Both the position numbers and the translations under genes were made by a program. DNA of 64,000 nucleotides. It comes from Isoetes taiwanensis. Its lineage: Eukaryota; Streptophyta; Lycopodiopsida; Isoetales; Isoetaceae. Below, piece after piece: positions 20,561-29,988 of the stretch; the first letter of the stretch is position 1; every line of letters starts with the position of its first letter. The DNA lies in contig JAJEKV010000002.1 of NCBI GenBank assembly GCA_021234155.1, forward strand, positions 34,142,128-34,206,127, written 5' to 3'. The notes below the pieces were generated by a model that did not search any database, was not told the DNA's origin, and was given only the letters and a program-made list of their open reading frames with translations.

Positions 20561-23500
20561 TTTCCCCCTTCATGTAATATTTCAGATTGAATCATGTTTC
20601 TCAGTTCCTGAAACCTATATATTGGCAGAGCTTTTGTCATAATATCTGCTACCTGCTCTTCAGTGCTTATGTAGGTGAGATGTATCAGTCCTTTACTTAC
20701 AACATCCCTTATAAAATGTATTTCAAGATCTATGTGTTTAGATCTTTCATGCAGTACAGGGTTTTTAGACATAGCAATGCAGCTGGTGCTATCACAGAAT
20801 ATTACTGTTGGCTTGTTCTGAAGCACATTTAACTCATTTAATAATCTTCTCTCCCAAACTATCTCCTTTGCAACTAAGGTTGCTGAATTGTACTCTGCCT
20901 CAGCACTTGACAATGCAACACTATTCTGTTTTTTACATTTCCATGCAACAGGGGCTCCTCCTAAGAATGTTATATACCCTGAAGTTGATCTCCTATTGTC
21001 AAGATCTCCTCCCCAATCAGAGTCACAATAGGCTTTCAAAATCAAGTCACTTGAATTATAGCAAACACCAATTTCCATTGTACCCTTAAGATATCTCAGG
21101 ATTCTTTTTGCAGCAATCCAATGGCCCTTTCCTGGATCACCATTATACCTACTGAGAACATTTACTGCAAAGGATATATCTGGTCTGGTACAATTTGCAA
21201 TGTATAATAAACAACCAATCAAAGACCTATAGGGAATATTCTCCATTTGTTTTCTTTCTTCTGCACTTTGTGGACACATGAGTTTTGAAATTTTATGCCC
21301 AGGAGCCATGGGAGAATTTGCAACATTGCAGTTTTTCATGCCAAATCTTTCAAGCATGTTTTCAACATGCATTTTTTGATTCAACAACAAGGTCTTGCTC
21401 TCCCTATTTCTGTAAACTTCTATACCCAAGAACCTCTTTAACTCACCAAGATCTGTCATCTGAAATCTTTTATTCAAAACATGCTTGCACTGATTTAGAA
21501 TCTTTTTTCCTTTTGCCACCATAATGTTATCATCAACATAAAGCCCAATAATGCACCAATCTTGCTGATCTCCAAATCTGTACAGATTTCCATCATAATT
21601 TAGTTTCTCAAAACCTTGTTTTTGCAAATAATCATTCATGCATTTATACCATTCCCTTGGTGATTGCTTTAAACCATAAACTGCTCTTTTTAACTTCCAC
21701 ACTTTTCCATTTCCAGTCTCAAAACCAGGAGCTTGTTTCAAATAAATTTCTTCTTCAAGTTTAGCATTTAAGAAAGCTGTACTTACATCCATATGATGTA
21801 TTTCAAGATCATGAGAATTTGCAATTGCCAGCAACATTCTCAAACTGTTTATCTTGACTAGTGGAGAAAAGGTTTCATCATAATCTCGTCCTTTTTTCTG
21901 AGTAAATCCTTGAGCCACAAGTCTGGCTTTGAATTTATCTGGCTTTCCTTCGATTCCTTGTTTGATTCTGAATATCCATTTGTTTCCAATAACATTTTTG
22001 CCTGCAGGTCTGTCTACTATCTCATATGTATCTGTCCTTTGGAATGCCTTCATTTCTTCTTCCATAGCAGCCAACCATTGTTTAGCATATTTCCCATTTA
22101 CTGCCTCATAATAGTTCCTTGGTAATTCAGCACTTTCCAAACTTAAAACATCAAACACACTGTGGATTTCACCTACATGAGGCTGAATCCTTTTACTTCT
22201 TCCTTCATTATTTCTGCCATGATATTCCATTAGTTTTTTATTTTCATCCTCCAACATTTGAGCTTCAGTTCTCCTTGCTTTTCTTTTTGGTTTTTCTGGA
22301 ACAATGGTGTCCATTTGTTCATCAAAAACTTCTTCTCTATAAATGACCTCTTTATCCAAATTTTCTGCTTCACTTTCATAACCTGAGTCATCACTGGAAT
22401 ATTCCATAGTTTCCATCATGTCATCCTTTATTTTTTCTTTCAATGTTTCAAATTTTGCTTCTGGTCTCTCTTTTAGAGATTCAGTCTCAACAGTTTCACA
22501 TTTATCTGAGGTATTAACCTTCGGAATTAACTTATAGAATTGTGTCTCATCAAACAATACATCTCTGCTGACAATGATTTTCCTTTGTGCAGGGTCATAC
22601 AACCTATAGCCCTTGGAGTTTTCATCATAGCCTACCAAATAAGTGATGTATGCTCTATTGTCTAGTTTTTTCCTCAATTCTTCTGGTACATGTGCAAATG
22701 CAAGACAACCATAAGCTCTCAATTTTTCAAAGCAAGGCAACTTACCTGACCATAGCATTTCAGGGGCAGCTCCATTAGTACTTGTTGTTGGCAGCAGATT
22801 CTGAACATAGACAGCAGTCTTAACTGCTTCATCCCAAATATAATTTGGCAAACCTGAGTATTTTAACATGGACCTAACAGCATTAAGCAAAGTCCTATTC
22901 TTTCTTTCTGCTACTCCATTCTGCTGTGGAGAAAACCTGCAGGTCAATTGCCTTTTGATTCCAAGTTTACCACAATAGTCTTTGAATTCCTTGGACAAAT
23001 ACTCACCACCTCGATCAGACCTCAAACATTTTAGTTTTCTCCCTGTTTCAAGTTGTACTTCAGCAATAAATAATTTTAAAGCATCAAATGCTTGATCTTT
23101 AGTTTTCAAACAATAGCATTTTGTTCTCCTGCTAAAGTCATCTATAAAAGTCATGAAATATCTATGTCCAGCCATGCTTGTTACATTTATTGGTCCACAT
23201 AGGTCAGTATGCACGAGATCCAATATTCCTTTAGCTCTTTTGGTGGATTTCTTGAAAGGCTGCCTTGTTTGTTTTCCTAGAATGCAACCTGCACATAATT
23301 TGTTTTCAGATTTATCCTCCTTTGCTTTTATCCATTTCTTTTTTGCCATCATCTCAACATTTGTCATATTTGTATGACACATTCTGTTATGCCAGACTTT
23401 CAAGGATGGATATTCAACAATGTTCAAATTTGGCATTTGCTCAAGATCAAAACCAAACAAATTTCCAACTCGTTTGCCAATAAACTTTACTTCATTTCCC

Positions 23501-24870
23501 AAAATGATTTTACATTCAAGTTTCTCAAAATTGACCTTATAGCCAAGGTCAACTAACTGACAAACAGAAATTAAATTTCTGACTAATCCAGGTACACAAA
23601 AAACATCCTTGAGTTCTACAGCCTTTCCATTTAGGTCAAATAATTCCAAAACACCAGAGTCTTCTATTTCTTGCAAACTCCCATCCCCTAGTTGCACATG
23701 TCCAGCTCCTTTCTTCTTGCACTCCTTGAGCAATTTTGAGTCACATGTCACGGTTTTCTCAGCTCCTGAATCTATTATCAAGAATTTGTTATTCCTCCTT
23801 TTCAAATCACTTGAAATAGACAGAATGCAATTATCTTTTACCTCAGTTGTTTCATCAATCTCCTCCTCTTCAGCAGATTTTGATTCCTGAACAATATTCA
23901 TGGTTGGATTCCCCCTTTGATTTGGTTTTCCTCTTCCAAATCCTCTTCCTCTGCCAGAATTTGTTCTTCCTCTACCTCTCCCAAAATTTCCTTTTGGACT
24001 AGGGCAGCTTGCTGCCACATGACCTTTTCCATCACAGTTATAACACCTTATTATTCTGCTCTCATTCGGACATTCTGCCTTAAAATGACCAAACTGATTG
24101 CAATTATAACATGGCCCCACTTTATCTTTATTAGTATTTCCAACTTTTTTAAACTTTCCAGCAAACAAGACCTCAGCAGAATTTTCCTCTTCATCAAACT
24201 CAACTCCTTTTTGCTCAAACTCTGTTCTAATCATCTGAACAGCATGTTCCTTGGATCTTGCAACATTTCTTATTAAAGTAGACAATTGACTATTATGGGA
24301 AACTGACCTAGCCAACGACAATATCTGATAGTGTTCATTAAGAATAATTCCTGCCCCATCAAGGTCAGCTATGATAGAATCAAATTTCTCTAAAAATTCT
24401 GTCAGACTGTCTTTTTCATAAAGCTTCAACTTCCTAAGCTGTTTTTCTAGAACATCAATCTGAGAAGATGTTTTGATCTCATATTGATTTACCATATAAT
24501 TCCACATATCCTTTGGACTCATACCTCTCAATTTGAGTTTGATAGCAGCTCCTACTTTGCTAGTAATAATAGCTTGAGCCTCCATGATCTTCAGCTTATC
24601 TGCTGGACCTGCAACTAGTTTTGAAGTAACAGTGGTTGTATTACCTCCATCTCCTGCAGTGGACTTTCCAGCAGTTGAACTCTCTGCTGCTCCTTCAGCA
24701 CTTGAACTTCCTGAGCTTGCAACTGTATTGTCATGGCTTTCCTCAATGAGATACCATAAGTTTTCGAATTCCAGCACCTGCCTAATCCCATGTTTCCAAA
24801 CTTGAAAACCTGTGTCCCCCTTAAACACTTCTATGGATGTCAACAAGTTTGCTCCAAATCGTGTTGACAT
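20548..24870 (-). CDS. Copia gag-pol polyprotein (1440 aa)
   Basis: One frame encodes all proteins of the element. I start at the ATG at 24868-24870 (MSTRFGANLL). An extension upstream would need TTG and would run into the primer-binding site. Domains in order: a Gag region of the UBN2 type (residues ~20-230); two zinc knuckles CYNCNQFGHFKAEC (254-267) and CYNCDGKGHVAASC (276-289), then an RG-rich stretch; an aspartic protease with IIDSGAE (~365-371); the integrase HHCC finger (~494-529); and the integrase core with D556, D618 and E654 (D-D-35-E). Next come reverse transcriptase with YVDD and RNase H with a DSDWGGD start and SSAEAEY. The protein copies the RNA in cytoplasmic particles and integrates the DNA. 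Odd points: two zinc knuckles where one is common in copia, and E after DSGA in the protease where S or T is usual. Confidence 0.95.
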   Translation of the reverse strand: MSTRFGANLLTSIEVFKGDTGFQVWKHGIRQVLEFENLWYLIEESHDNTVASSGSSSAEGAAESSTAGKSTAGDGGNTTTVTSKLVAGPADKLKIMEAQAIITSKVGAAIKLKLRGMSPKDMWNYMVNQYEIKTSSQIDVLEKQLRKLKLYEKDSLTEFLEKFDSIIADLDGAGIILNEHYQILSLARSVSHNSQLSTLIRNVARSKEHAVQMIRTEFEQKGVEFDEEENSAEVLFAGKFKKVGNTNKDKVGPCYNCNQFGHFKAECPNESRIIRCYNCDGKGHVAASCPSPKGNFGRGRGRTNSGRGRGFGRGKPNQRGNPTMNIVQESKSAEEEEIDETTEVKDNCILSISSDLKRRNNKFLIIDSGAEKTVTCDSKLLKECKKKGAGHVQLGDGSLQEIEDSGVLELFDLNGKAVELKDVFCVPGLVRNLISVCQLVDLGYKVNFEKLECKIILGNEVKFIGKRVGNLFGFDLEQMPNLNIVEYPSLKVWHNRMCHTNMTNVEMMAKKKWIKAKEDKSENKLCAGCILGKQTRQPFKKSTKRAKGILDLVHTDLCGPINVTSMAGHRYFMTFIDDFSRRTKCYCLKTKDQAFDALKLFIAEVQLETGRKLKCLRSDRGGEYLSKEFKDYCGKLGIKRQLTCRFSPQQNGVAERKNRTLLNAVRSMLKYSGLPNYIWDEAVKTAVYVQNLLPTTSTNGAAPEMLWSGKLPCFEKLRAYGCLAFAHVPEELRKKLDNRAYITYLVGYDENSKGYRLYDPAQRKIIVSRDVLFDETQFYKLIPKVNTSDKCETVETESLKERPEAKFETLKEKIKDDMMETMEYSSDDSGYESEAENLDKEVIYREEVFDEQMDTIVPEKPKRKARRTEAQMLEDENKKLMEYHGRNNEGRSKRIQPHVGEIHSVFDVLSLESAELPRNYYEAVNGKYAKQWLAAMEEEMKAFQRTDTYEIVDRPAGKNVIGNKWIFRIKQGIEGKPDKFKARLVAQGFTQKKGRDYDETFSPLVKINSLRMLLAIANSHDLEIHHMDVSTAFLNAKLEEEIYLKQAPGFETGNGKVWKLKRAVYGLKQSPREWYKCMNDYLQKQGFEKLNYDGNLYRFGDQQDWCIIGLYVDDNIMVAKGKKILNQCKHVLNKRFQMTDLGELKRFLGIEVYRNRESKTLLLNQKMHVENMLERFGMKNCNVANSPMAPGHKISKLMCPQSAEERKQMENIPYRSLIGCLLYIANCTRPDISFAVNVLSRYNGDPGKGHWIAAKRILRYLKGTMEIGVCYNSSDLILKAYCDSDWGGDLDNRRSTSGYITFLGGAPVAWKCKKQNSVALSSAEAEYNSATLVAKEIVWERRLLNELNVLQNKPTVIFCDSTSCIAMSKNPVLHERSKHIDLEIHFIRDVVSKGLIHLTYISTEEQVADIMTKALPIYRFQELRNMIQSEILHEGGNEGK
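20561..20571 (-). other. Polypurine tract
   Basis: GAAGGGGGAAA on the minus strand lies directly against the 3' LTR, the usual site of plus-strand DNA priming in LTR retrotransposons. Confidence 0.85.
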
Positions 24871-24874
24871 TGTT

Positions 24875-24887
24875 GGCTCTGATACCA
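24875..24887 (-). other. Primer-binding site, initiator tRNA-Met type
   Basis: TGGTATCAGAGCC on the minus strand, one base from the 5' LTR. It is complementary to the 3' end of plant initiator methionine tRNA, the usual copia primer. Confidence 0.92.
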
Positions 24888-24888
24888 A

Positions 24889-25169
24889 TGAAGATAATAT
24901 TCAAGCTTATATGCAATCAAAAACAAGCAAGTTAGCACAACTCGAACAAACAACTTGAGTCTAGAGCAACCCTTTGAAAAACAATGTTTAGACCATCAAA
25001 AATTCATATTGAGCACTATTCATATTGATATGATTCAAATACTGTAGCAATCATATCATTGTCTTTAGAATGTACATCCGAGAGCCCAAGCGTTCAACAA
25101 CACCCTCAAAGGTTTCGTCTGCTCCAGCTAGTAACTTTCAACACAATATTACATGATCATTTTCCTTCA
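24889..25169 (-). repeat. 5' LTR of the copia element
   Basis: 281 bases, nearly identical to the copy at 20279-20560. It should carry the promoter for minus-strand transcription. I see no striking TATA box by eye. Confidence 0.95.
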
Positions 25170-25363
25170 AGAAGCACCAGTTTTCTTATTACCTTAATAC
25201 CTGGCACATCCAACACCTTCTAGTCATACAAAGCGTATTTGCGCCAATAACCTCGTATAACTAGCAATAACCCACTTAACGATATAATCTCGCCCGACGA
25301 ATATTAACCAGATTGATTTAAATAAGAATTCGACAAGTCGCAACTAACATGTCTTGGTTAAAT

Positions 25364-25697
25364 TGATATGGTCTGTGGGGTATGGGATAAAACCTGGAAA
25401 GGTTGGGGCCCATTGGATAACGATTTCCTTGAATGATCCGCCCTTTTGATGTGTTGATTATCACTAGAGGTGCTAGTGCATAACATTTGGTATCAGAGCC
25501 AAGGTTCAATTCCTCGTGGCAACATTGGTGTGTTCCACATGCTTGAGGGCAAGCATCTCGAGGAGGGGGAGGAATTGATATGGTCTGTGGGGTATGGGAT
25601 AAAGCCTGGAAAGGTTGGGGCCCATTGGATAACGATTTCCTTGAAGTATCTGCCCTTTTGATGCGTTGGTTATCACTAGAGGTGCTAGTGCATAACA
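25364..25697 (+). mobile_element. Complete TRIM (miniature LTR retrotransposon, 334 bp)
   Basis: Two direct repeats of 122 bases (25364-25485 and 25576-25697) start TGATATGGTCTGTGGGG and end GCATAACA, so they have TG...CA ends. Two bases after the first lies TGGTATCAGAGCC (25488-25500), the initiator tRNA-Met primer site. Directly before the second is a purine tract GAGGAGGGGGAGGAA. The interior of 90 bases codes for nothing. Flanks TAAAT and TAAAA may be a target-site duplication with one change. The LTRs differ at about six of 122 positions, so the element is older than the copia next to it. It must borrow enzymes from a larger element. Confidence 0.9.
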
Positions 25698-25702
25698 TAA
25701 AA

Positions 25703-25880
25703 TAAAATTTATTATTATTATGGGCAACAAAACCATTGGGCTAAACTGGTTATACTTTAAAAAAGAAAGACTTGGGATCTTTATGAATATTAAGCTAAAA
25801 TTTATTATTATTATGGGCAACAAAACGATTGGGCTAAACTGGTTTTAAAAAAGAAAGACTTGGGATCTTTATGAATATTA
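25703..25880. repeat. ~92 bp tandem duplication
   Basis: Two copies share AATTTATTATTATTATGGGC, AACAAAACCATTGGGCTAAA and AAGACTTGGGATCTTTATG. They differ by a short indel. Confidence 0.8.
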
Positions 25881-26162
25881 AGCCAACGACCAAAGAAAGT
25901 TACAAGAGAAGAAACCAGAAATAGTTAGGTCTATTTTCAAAATCTTGGAATATTTCAGGCTATGCCCTTGGCCTCGGTTCGACGTTCTACAGGGAGCCAT
26001 CGGCAATCCGTTACATAGGAAGCCATGAATCACTAGATAGGTTAACGTGACCAGCATCGCAATCACTAGATACGTTAAGGTACCAGCATCGCAACAGAAG
26101 GCAGAGATGAACAGGTAAATAAATCTCGGAATTTTGCTTATCTCATCCATGGCATATAGTAA

Positions 26163-26995
26163 GTTGTGACTATAATTCTGCATTATCACTAATATCATCA
26201 CTAGAAGATTCACATTACCAAAATGAATATACCAATATACCATGAATATACCTATAGTTCTAACATGACATTTCCCAATTAGGACTCTAAAGAATGAATA
26301 GGCACATGTGGGCCTGCCCTATAGATGTACATCCAAAATGTCCTTTAGGCTAACGGGTCTGGATGTGGAATCGTACTTCTAGAACAAAGTTGGGACACCC
26401 AATTGGGTCCAACGCTTGCCCATTATTTATTTTAGGGCAAATTGTAAAAATCCCCCTATTTTTTTGGAAAATTATGAAAATGCCCCTATTTTAGCAATAT
26501 TCTAGTATGAAATCTTAAGTTATGGTTATGACTTGTTTGTATTTAAAAAATAACATAGCTTGTGATTCCAGACTCCGTTGTGACTATAATTCTGCATTAT
26601 CACTAGTATTATCACTAGAAGAATCACATTACCAAAACGAATATACCAATATACCATGAATATACCTATAGTTCTAACATGACATTTCCCAATTAGGACA
26701 CTAAAGAATGAATAGGCACATGTGGGCCTGCCCTATAGATGTACATCCAAAATGTCCTTTAGGCTAACGGGTCTGGATGTGGAATCGTACTTCTAGAACT
26801 AAGTTGAGACACCCAATGGGTCCAACCATTATCTTACGCTTGCCCATTATTTATTTTAGGGCAAATTGTAAAAATCCCCCTATTTTTTTGCAATATTGTG
26901 AAAATGCCCCTGTTTTAGCGATATTTTCGAAGTACAGAATCTTAAGTTATGGTTATGATTTGTTTATATTTAAAAAATAACATAGCTTGTGATAA
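26163..26995. repeat. ~413 bp tandem duplication
   Basis: The first copy (from about 26163) and the second (from about 26577) share GTGACTATAATTCTGCATT, CATGTGGGCCTGCCCTATAG, GGATGTGGAATCGTACTTC and the end ATAACATAGCTTGTGAT. Only a few substitutions and indels separate them. No gene is seen. The interval 25881-26162 to the left also holds nothing recognisable. Confidence 0.88.
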
Positions 26996-27230
26996 GTGAT
27001 CTTATCATCGTCATATACAATGATAAGTGATCTAAGTTTTGATGAAAAATATCATCGTCATATACAATTCATGTGAAGGACATGTTTCTATTTGAATCAT
27101 TTTATCAAAATCAAAAATACCCTTAAAATAAGGCATTTTTAGGACTTGCACTTTATTTTAACCTAACCTAAAAGGAATTGCATTTTAAACTAAACCTAAA
27201 AGGAATTGCGGCAAACCCTAAAGGAAATCG

Positions 27231-27337
27231 TTCTTTTATGCCTACTTCTGTACTCCAGTTTCTGATGAGCAAATACTAAATGCTGAGGAGCAGGCGATTT
27301 GGCCACAACAGAACGTTGATTTTATTGTGTTAATCCG
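27231..27337 (+). other. Possible exon, family unknown
   Basis: Reading from 27231 gives FFYAYFCTPVSDEQILNAEE, then QAIWPQQNVDFIVLI. A good donor follows (CCG then GTGAGC at 27338). The composition is protein-like and there is no in-frame stop, but I do not recognise the family and see no clear acceptor. It may belong with the repeated exon-like blocks at 27979-28745. Confidence 0.3.
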
Positions 27338-27978
27338 GTGAGCAGCGAACACTCTCTCTCTCTTTCTCTTTGTCCTCTCTTTCTAAAGTATCTTACCTTT
27401 GTGACGCAGATCAGTCGGCAGCCTAAAAGCAACATCCAGTGTTTTGTTTTGTGTCCTCTATTGCTTTGTTGAGCTCTGTGCATCTCGTCACACTGGTGCA
27501 AAACATGAGCTTGCGTACATGTTTTTGTATTTTTTATTTGAAATAACGTACATTCTATTCTTGAGCTTTATATTCATTCTGTACAGGTAAATTAGAATGA
27601 TTTTACAGGGCTGCACACAATTAAATTTGGTCTGCAAATTCGTCATGACTTACACAAATCGATTCATTTGCCATTATGGGAGATTCCATTATTCATTCTA
27701 TGCCTCCTGATATTGACTTTTTTGGCAGAGTATTCTTGGCTGACTATGGCATTTGATCTATCTGCTTCGTCCATATCATGACCGTCTTGATGTCTTGATG
27801 AGGTATTTCCTTTTGAAGTGATGGTTCATGTAAAATCTTTGGTATATCTCGAGATGCCTACAAGGAGACTGTGTGACAGAAAAGCCGCCTTTATACTGGT
27901 CTCTACTATAATCGCTCTTATATCAGGTTTTGCACTACCTTTCTGAACATTTTCGTTTATGAATCTGTATGAGTCCTT

Positions 27979-28745
27979 GGAAACTTGATTCGAAGCGTTA
28001 CACTCTACAATTTGCAAGGTAGGAACTCAGCTTAAATCAGTATTTAAGATGGTTTTGTTACTACAACATGACCGTGGACTCTTATAGATTTTTATAAAAG
28101 TGACTGTGAAGCTGTTGCAAAGTTAAGGGATCACATCCTCCCCATAAGTTATAAATTGTAAAGAGTTGTTCAAAGTTCTTCAATGTTGGGTCCTCATATA
28201 AATAGTAAATTTATTTACTTGTCTCTTTGCATTTGCATATTTCCTTGCGTTGTTGTTGCAGGTTATTCAGGACGATATTTTTGCAAGAATAGTACAGCTT
28301 CCAGAAACTTGATTCGAAGGGTTGCACTTTGCAATTATCAAGGTAGGAACTTTTCAGCTTTATTTAAGATGGTTCTGGTACTACCACATGACCGTGGGCT
28401 CAACTTGATTCGAACTCTGCAATTACCAAGGTAGGAACTTTTCAGCTTAAAACAGTATTTAAGATGGTTCTGATGGTACTACCACATGACCATGGGCTCT
28501 TATAGATTGCCATAAAAGTGACTGTATGAAGCTGTTGCAAAGTTAATGGATCACATCCTCCCCATACTTTAGAAATGTAAAGAGTTGTTCAAAGTTCTGC
28601 AACGTTGGGTCTTCAAATATAAATAGTCAATTTATTTACTGTTTCTTTGCCTTCGCATATTTCTTTGCTTTGTTGCAGGTTATTCAGGGCAATATTTTTG
28701 CAAGAACAGAACAGCTTCCAGAATCTGCTCCCATGATCCAACTGT
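27979..28745 (+). repeat. Tandemly repeated exon-like segments
   Basis: AACTTGATTCGAA, a short variable stretch and CAAGGTAGGAAC recur at 27980, 28308 and 28402. A longer block (AGTGACTGT, TTGCAAAGTTA, GGATCACATCCTCCCCATA, AAGAGTTGTTCAAAGTTCT) occurs twice, about 410 bases apart. Each long copy ends with a good acceptor (TTGTTGCAG or TTTGTTGCAG) and a similar coding stretch: VIQDDIFARIVQLPE at about 28261 and VIQGNIFARTEQLPE, ending MIQL and a stop, at about 28679. This looks like duplication of an intron plus exon. The family is not recognised; a HEAT-repeat protein is only a guess. Confidence 0.5.
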
Positions 28746-29075
28746 AGTTCCCTTTTCTCTTTCCAAGTTTCTAATCACTTCCTTTATTAGTAATATGAAT
28801 TTTCTAGGGATAATTAGTAGGTTTTTCTTGCATTATATGATGTGAATACTAGATTGGGCGTAAGTATAATGCTATGTTTAAAATTTTTATTGGGATTACA
28901 TTTTTTGGCTCTTGTTTGTCGTGTTTAGGCTCAATGGAAATACTAGGGTTCAAATACCTGGGCTCTTTGAACTCGATGACATATAGGTTTAGAGTGACGG
29001 TCCTTAAAAATTGATAATGCTTACTATATTCACTAAGTCAATGCCACTTGCATTCTCCAAATATCGATATCTTGA
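28746..29075. other. No gene seen
   Basis: AT-rich sequence without recognisable features. Confidence 0.4.
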
Positions 29076-29445
29076 TCAAAAAACCACTGGCAGTTACATT
29101 GTCTTAGAATTACCATCTTGATCGAAAAATAATTGGCAGTTACATTGTTTTAGAGCCATCATCTTCATCAAAAAACCATTGGCAGTTACATTGTCTTATA
29201 ACCACCATCTTGATTAAAAAATCATTGTCTTAGGATTAACATCGTGATCAAAAAACAATTGGAAGTTATATTGTTTTAGAACCATCATCTTGATTTAAAA
29301 ACCATTGGCAATTGCATTGTCTTTGAACCACCATCTTGATTAAAAAATCATTGGCAGTTACATTGTCTTAGAACAACCATCTTTATCAAAAAACCCATGT
29401 AAAATCATTGGCAGTTACATTGTCTTAATCTTTATCAAAAAACCC
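29076..29445. repeat. ~46 bp minisatellite, about eight copies
   Basis: Units of the form AAAAACCATTGGCAGTTACA, TTGTCTTAGAACC, ACCATCTTGATTA follow one another with substitutions. Some are shortened. The AAAAACCATTGG part links the array to the AAAACCACT-type elements at 6845 and 19280. Confidence 0.85.
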
Positions 29446-29736
29446 ATGAACACTTAACTATAGAAGTTTAGGCATTCTATTGTATAGAACAATATTTGTT
29501 CATTTGAAAGATGTAGCACTTTCGTGTAGAAACCATCTAAATTACACAAACAATTAAAGCCAGAACAATTAGTGGTTTATGGCCTAACATATTCATAGTG
29601 TAGCAAAATAACATATTACTAAACTAGATAAATTAACTACTATAAAGAATCACGATGGTGAACTATGCTAAAAAACTATTCGTGGTTTTATGTAAAAACC
29701 ATTGTAAAAAACTAAACTATTTTTTGGGGGCCTTGT

Positions 29737-29988
29737 GTGGGATTTTGCAATCGGAGGTGTGTTGCTGGAGCTGTGGCCATGGAGCGTGGTGCTACTGTAG
29801 ATCATTTGCATTGTCAGGCTGTGTTTAGAGCCCGGTTTAAAAGTCCTAGGGCCATGAATGATGCCATAAAAAAAGATTTTAATTGGGTTTGTAAGTCTCC
29901 TGGTGTGATATTGGTGTGCAAAGCCCTTAAGAATACTCGTCTTCATTATTTTGAGGGTATGATTGGGTATTGTATGTTATCCAATTGA
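29737..29988 (+). pseudogene. Possible HUH-endonuclease fragment (Replitron/Rep-like)
   Basis: The frame reads VAMERGATVDHLHCQAVF, with an H-L-H at residues 23-25 that fits the HUH metal-binding motif. About 50 residues later comes LHYFEGMIGYCMLSN, with a tyrosine (residue 78) in a GYC context that fits the catalytic-tyrosine motif of single-tyrosine Rep-like nucleases. Such enzymes nick and rejoin single-stranded DNA during rolling-circle replication or transposition. The spacing, the ERG before the HLH and the single Tyr recall eukaryotic Replitron proteins as I remember them. The frame stays open to the left (from about 29713), then runs into the AAAACCATT repeat, so the protein is a fragment. 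The call rests on short motifs and could be wrong. Confidence 0.4.

Larger units (their letters stand above)
20274..25174 (-). mobile_element. Complete Ty1/copia LTR retrotransposon with target-site duplication
   Basis: The element spans 20279-25169 and is flanked by the perfect 5-base duplication AGAAG at 20274-20278 and 25170-25174. Two LTRs of about 281 bases start TG and end CA, and differ by about three positions (two substitutions, one A-tract indel). Transcription runs on the minus strand. The primer-binding site, polypurine tract and one long gag-pol frame are all present in the right order. The near-identical LTRs and open frame mean that it inserted recently and may still be able to move. 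Confidence 0.97.

Noticed and set aside
20587-24805. Many plus-strand open frames across the copia element
   Set aside because: They are antisense shadows of the gag-pol frame.
20548-24888. Copia gag-pol start at 24888
   Set aside because: This would need a TTG start inside the primer-binding site. The first ATG at 24870 gives the usual Gag beginning.
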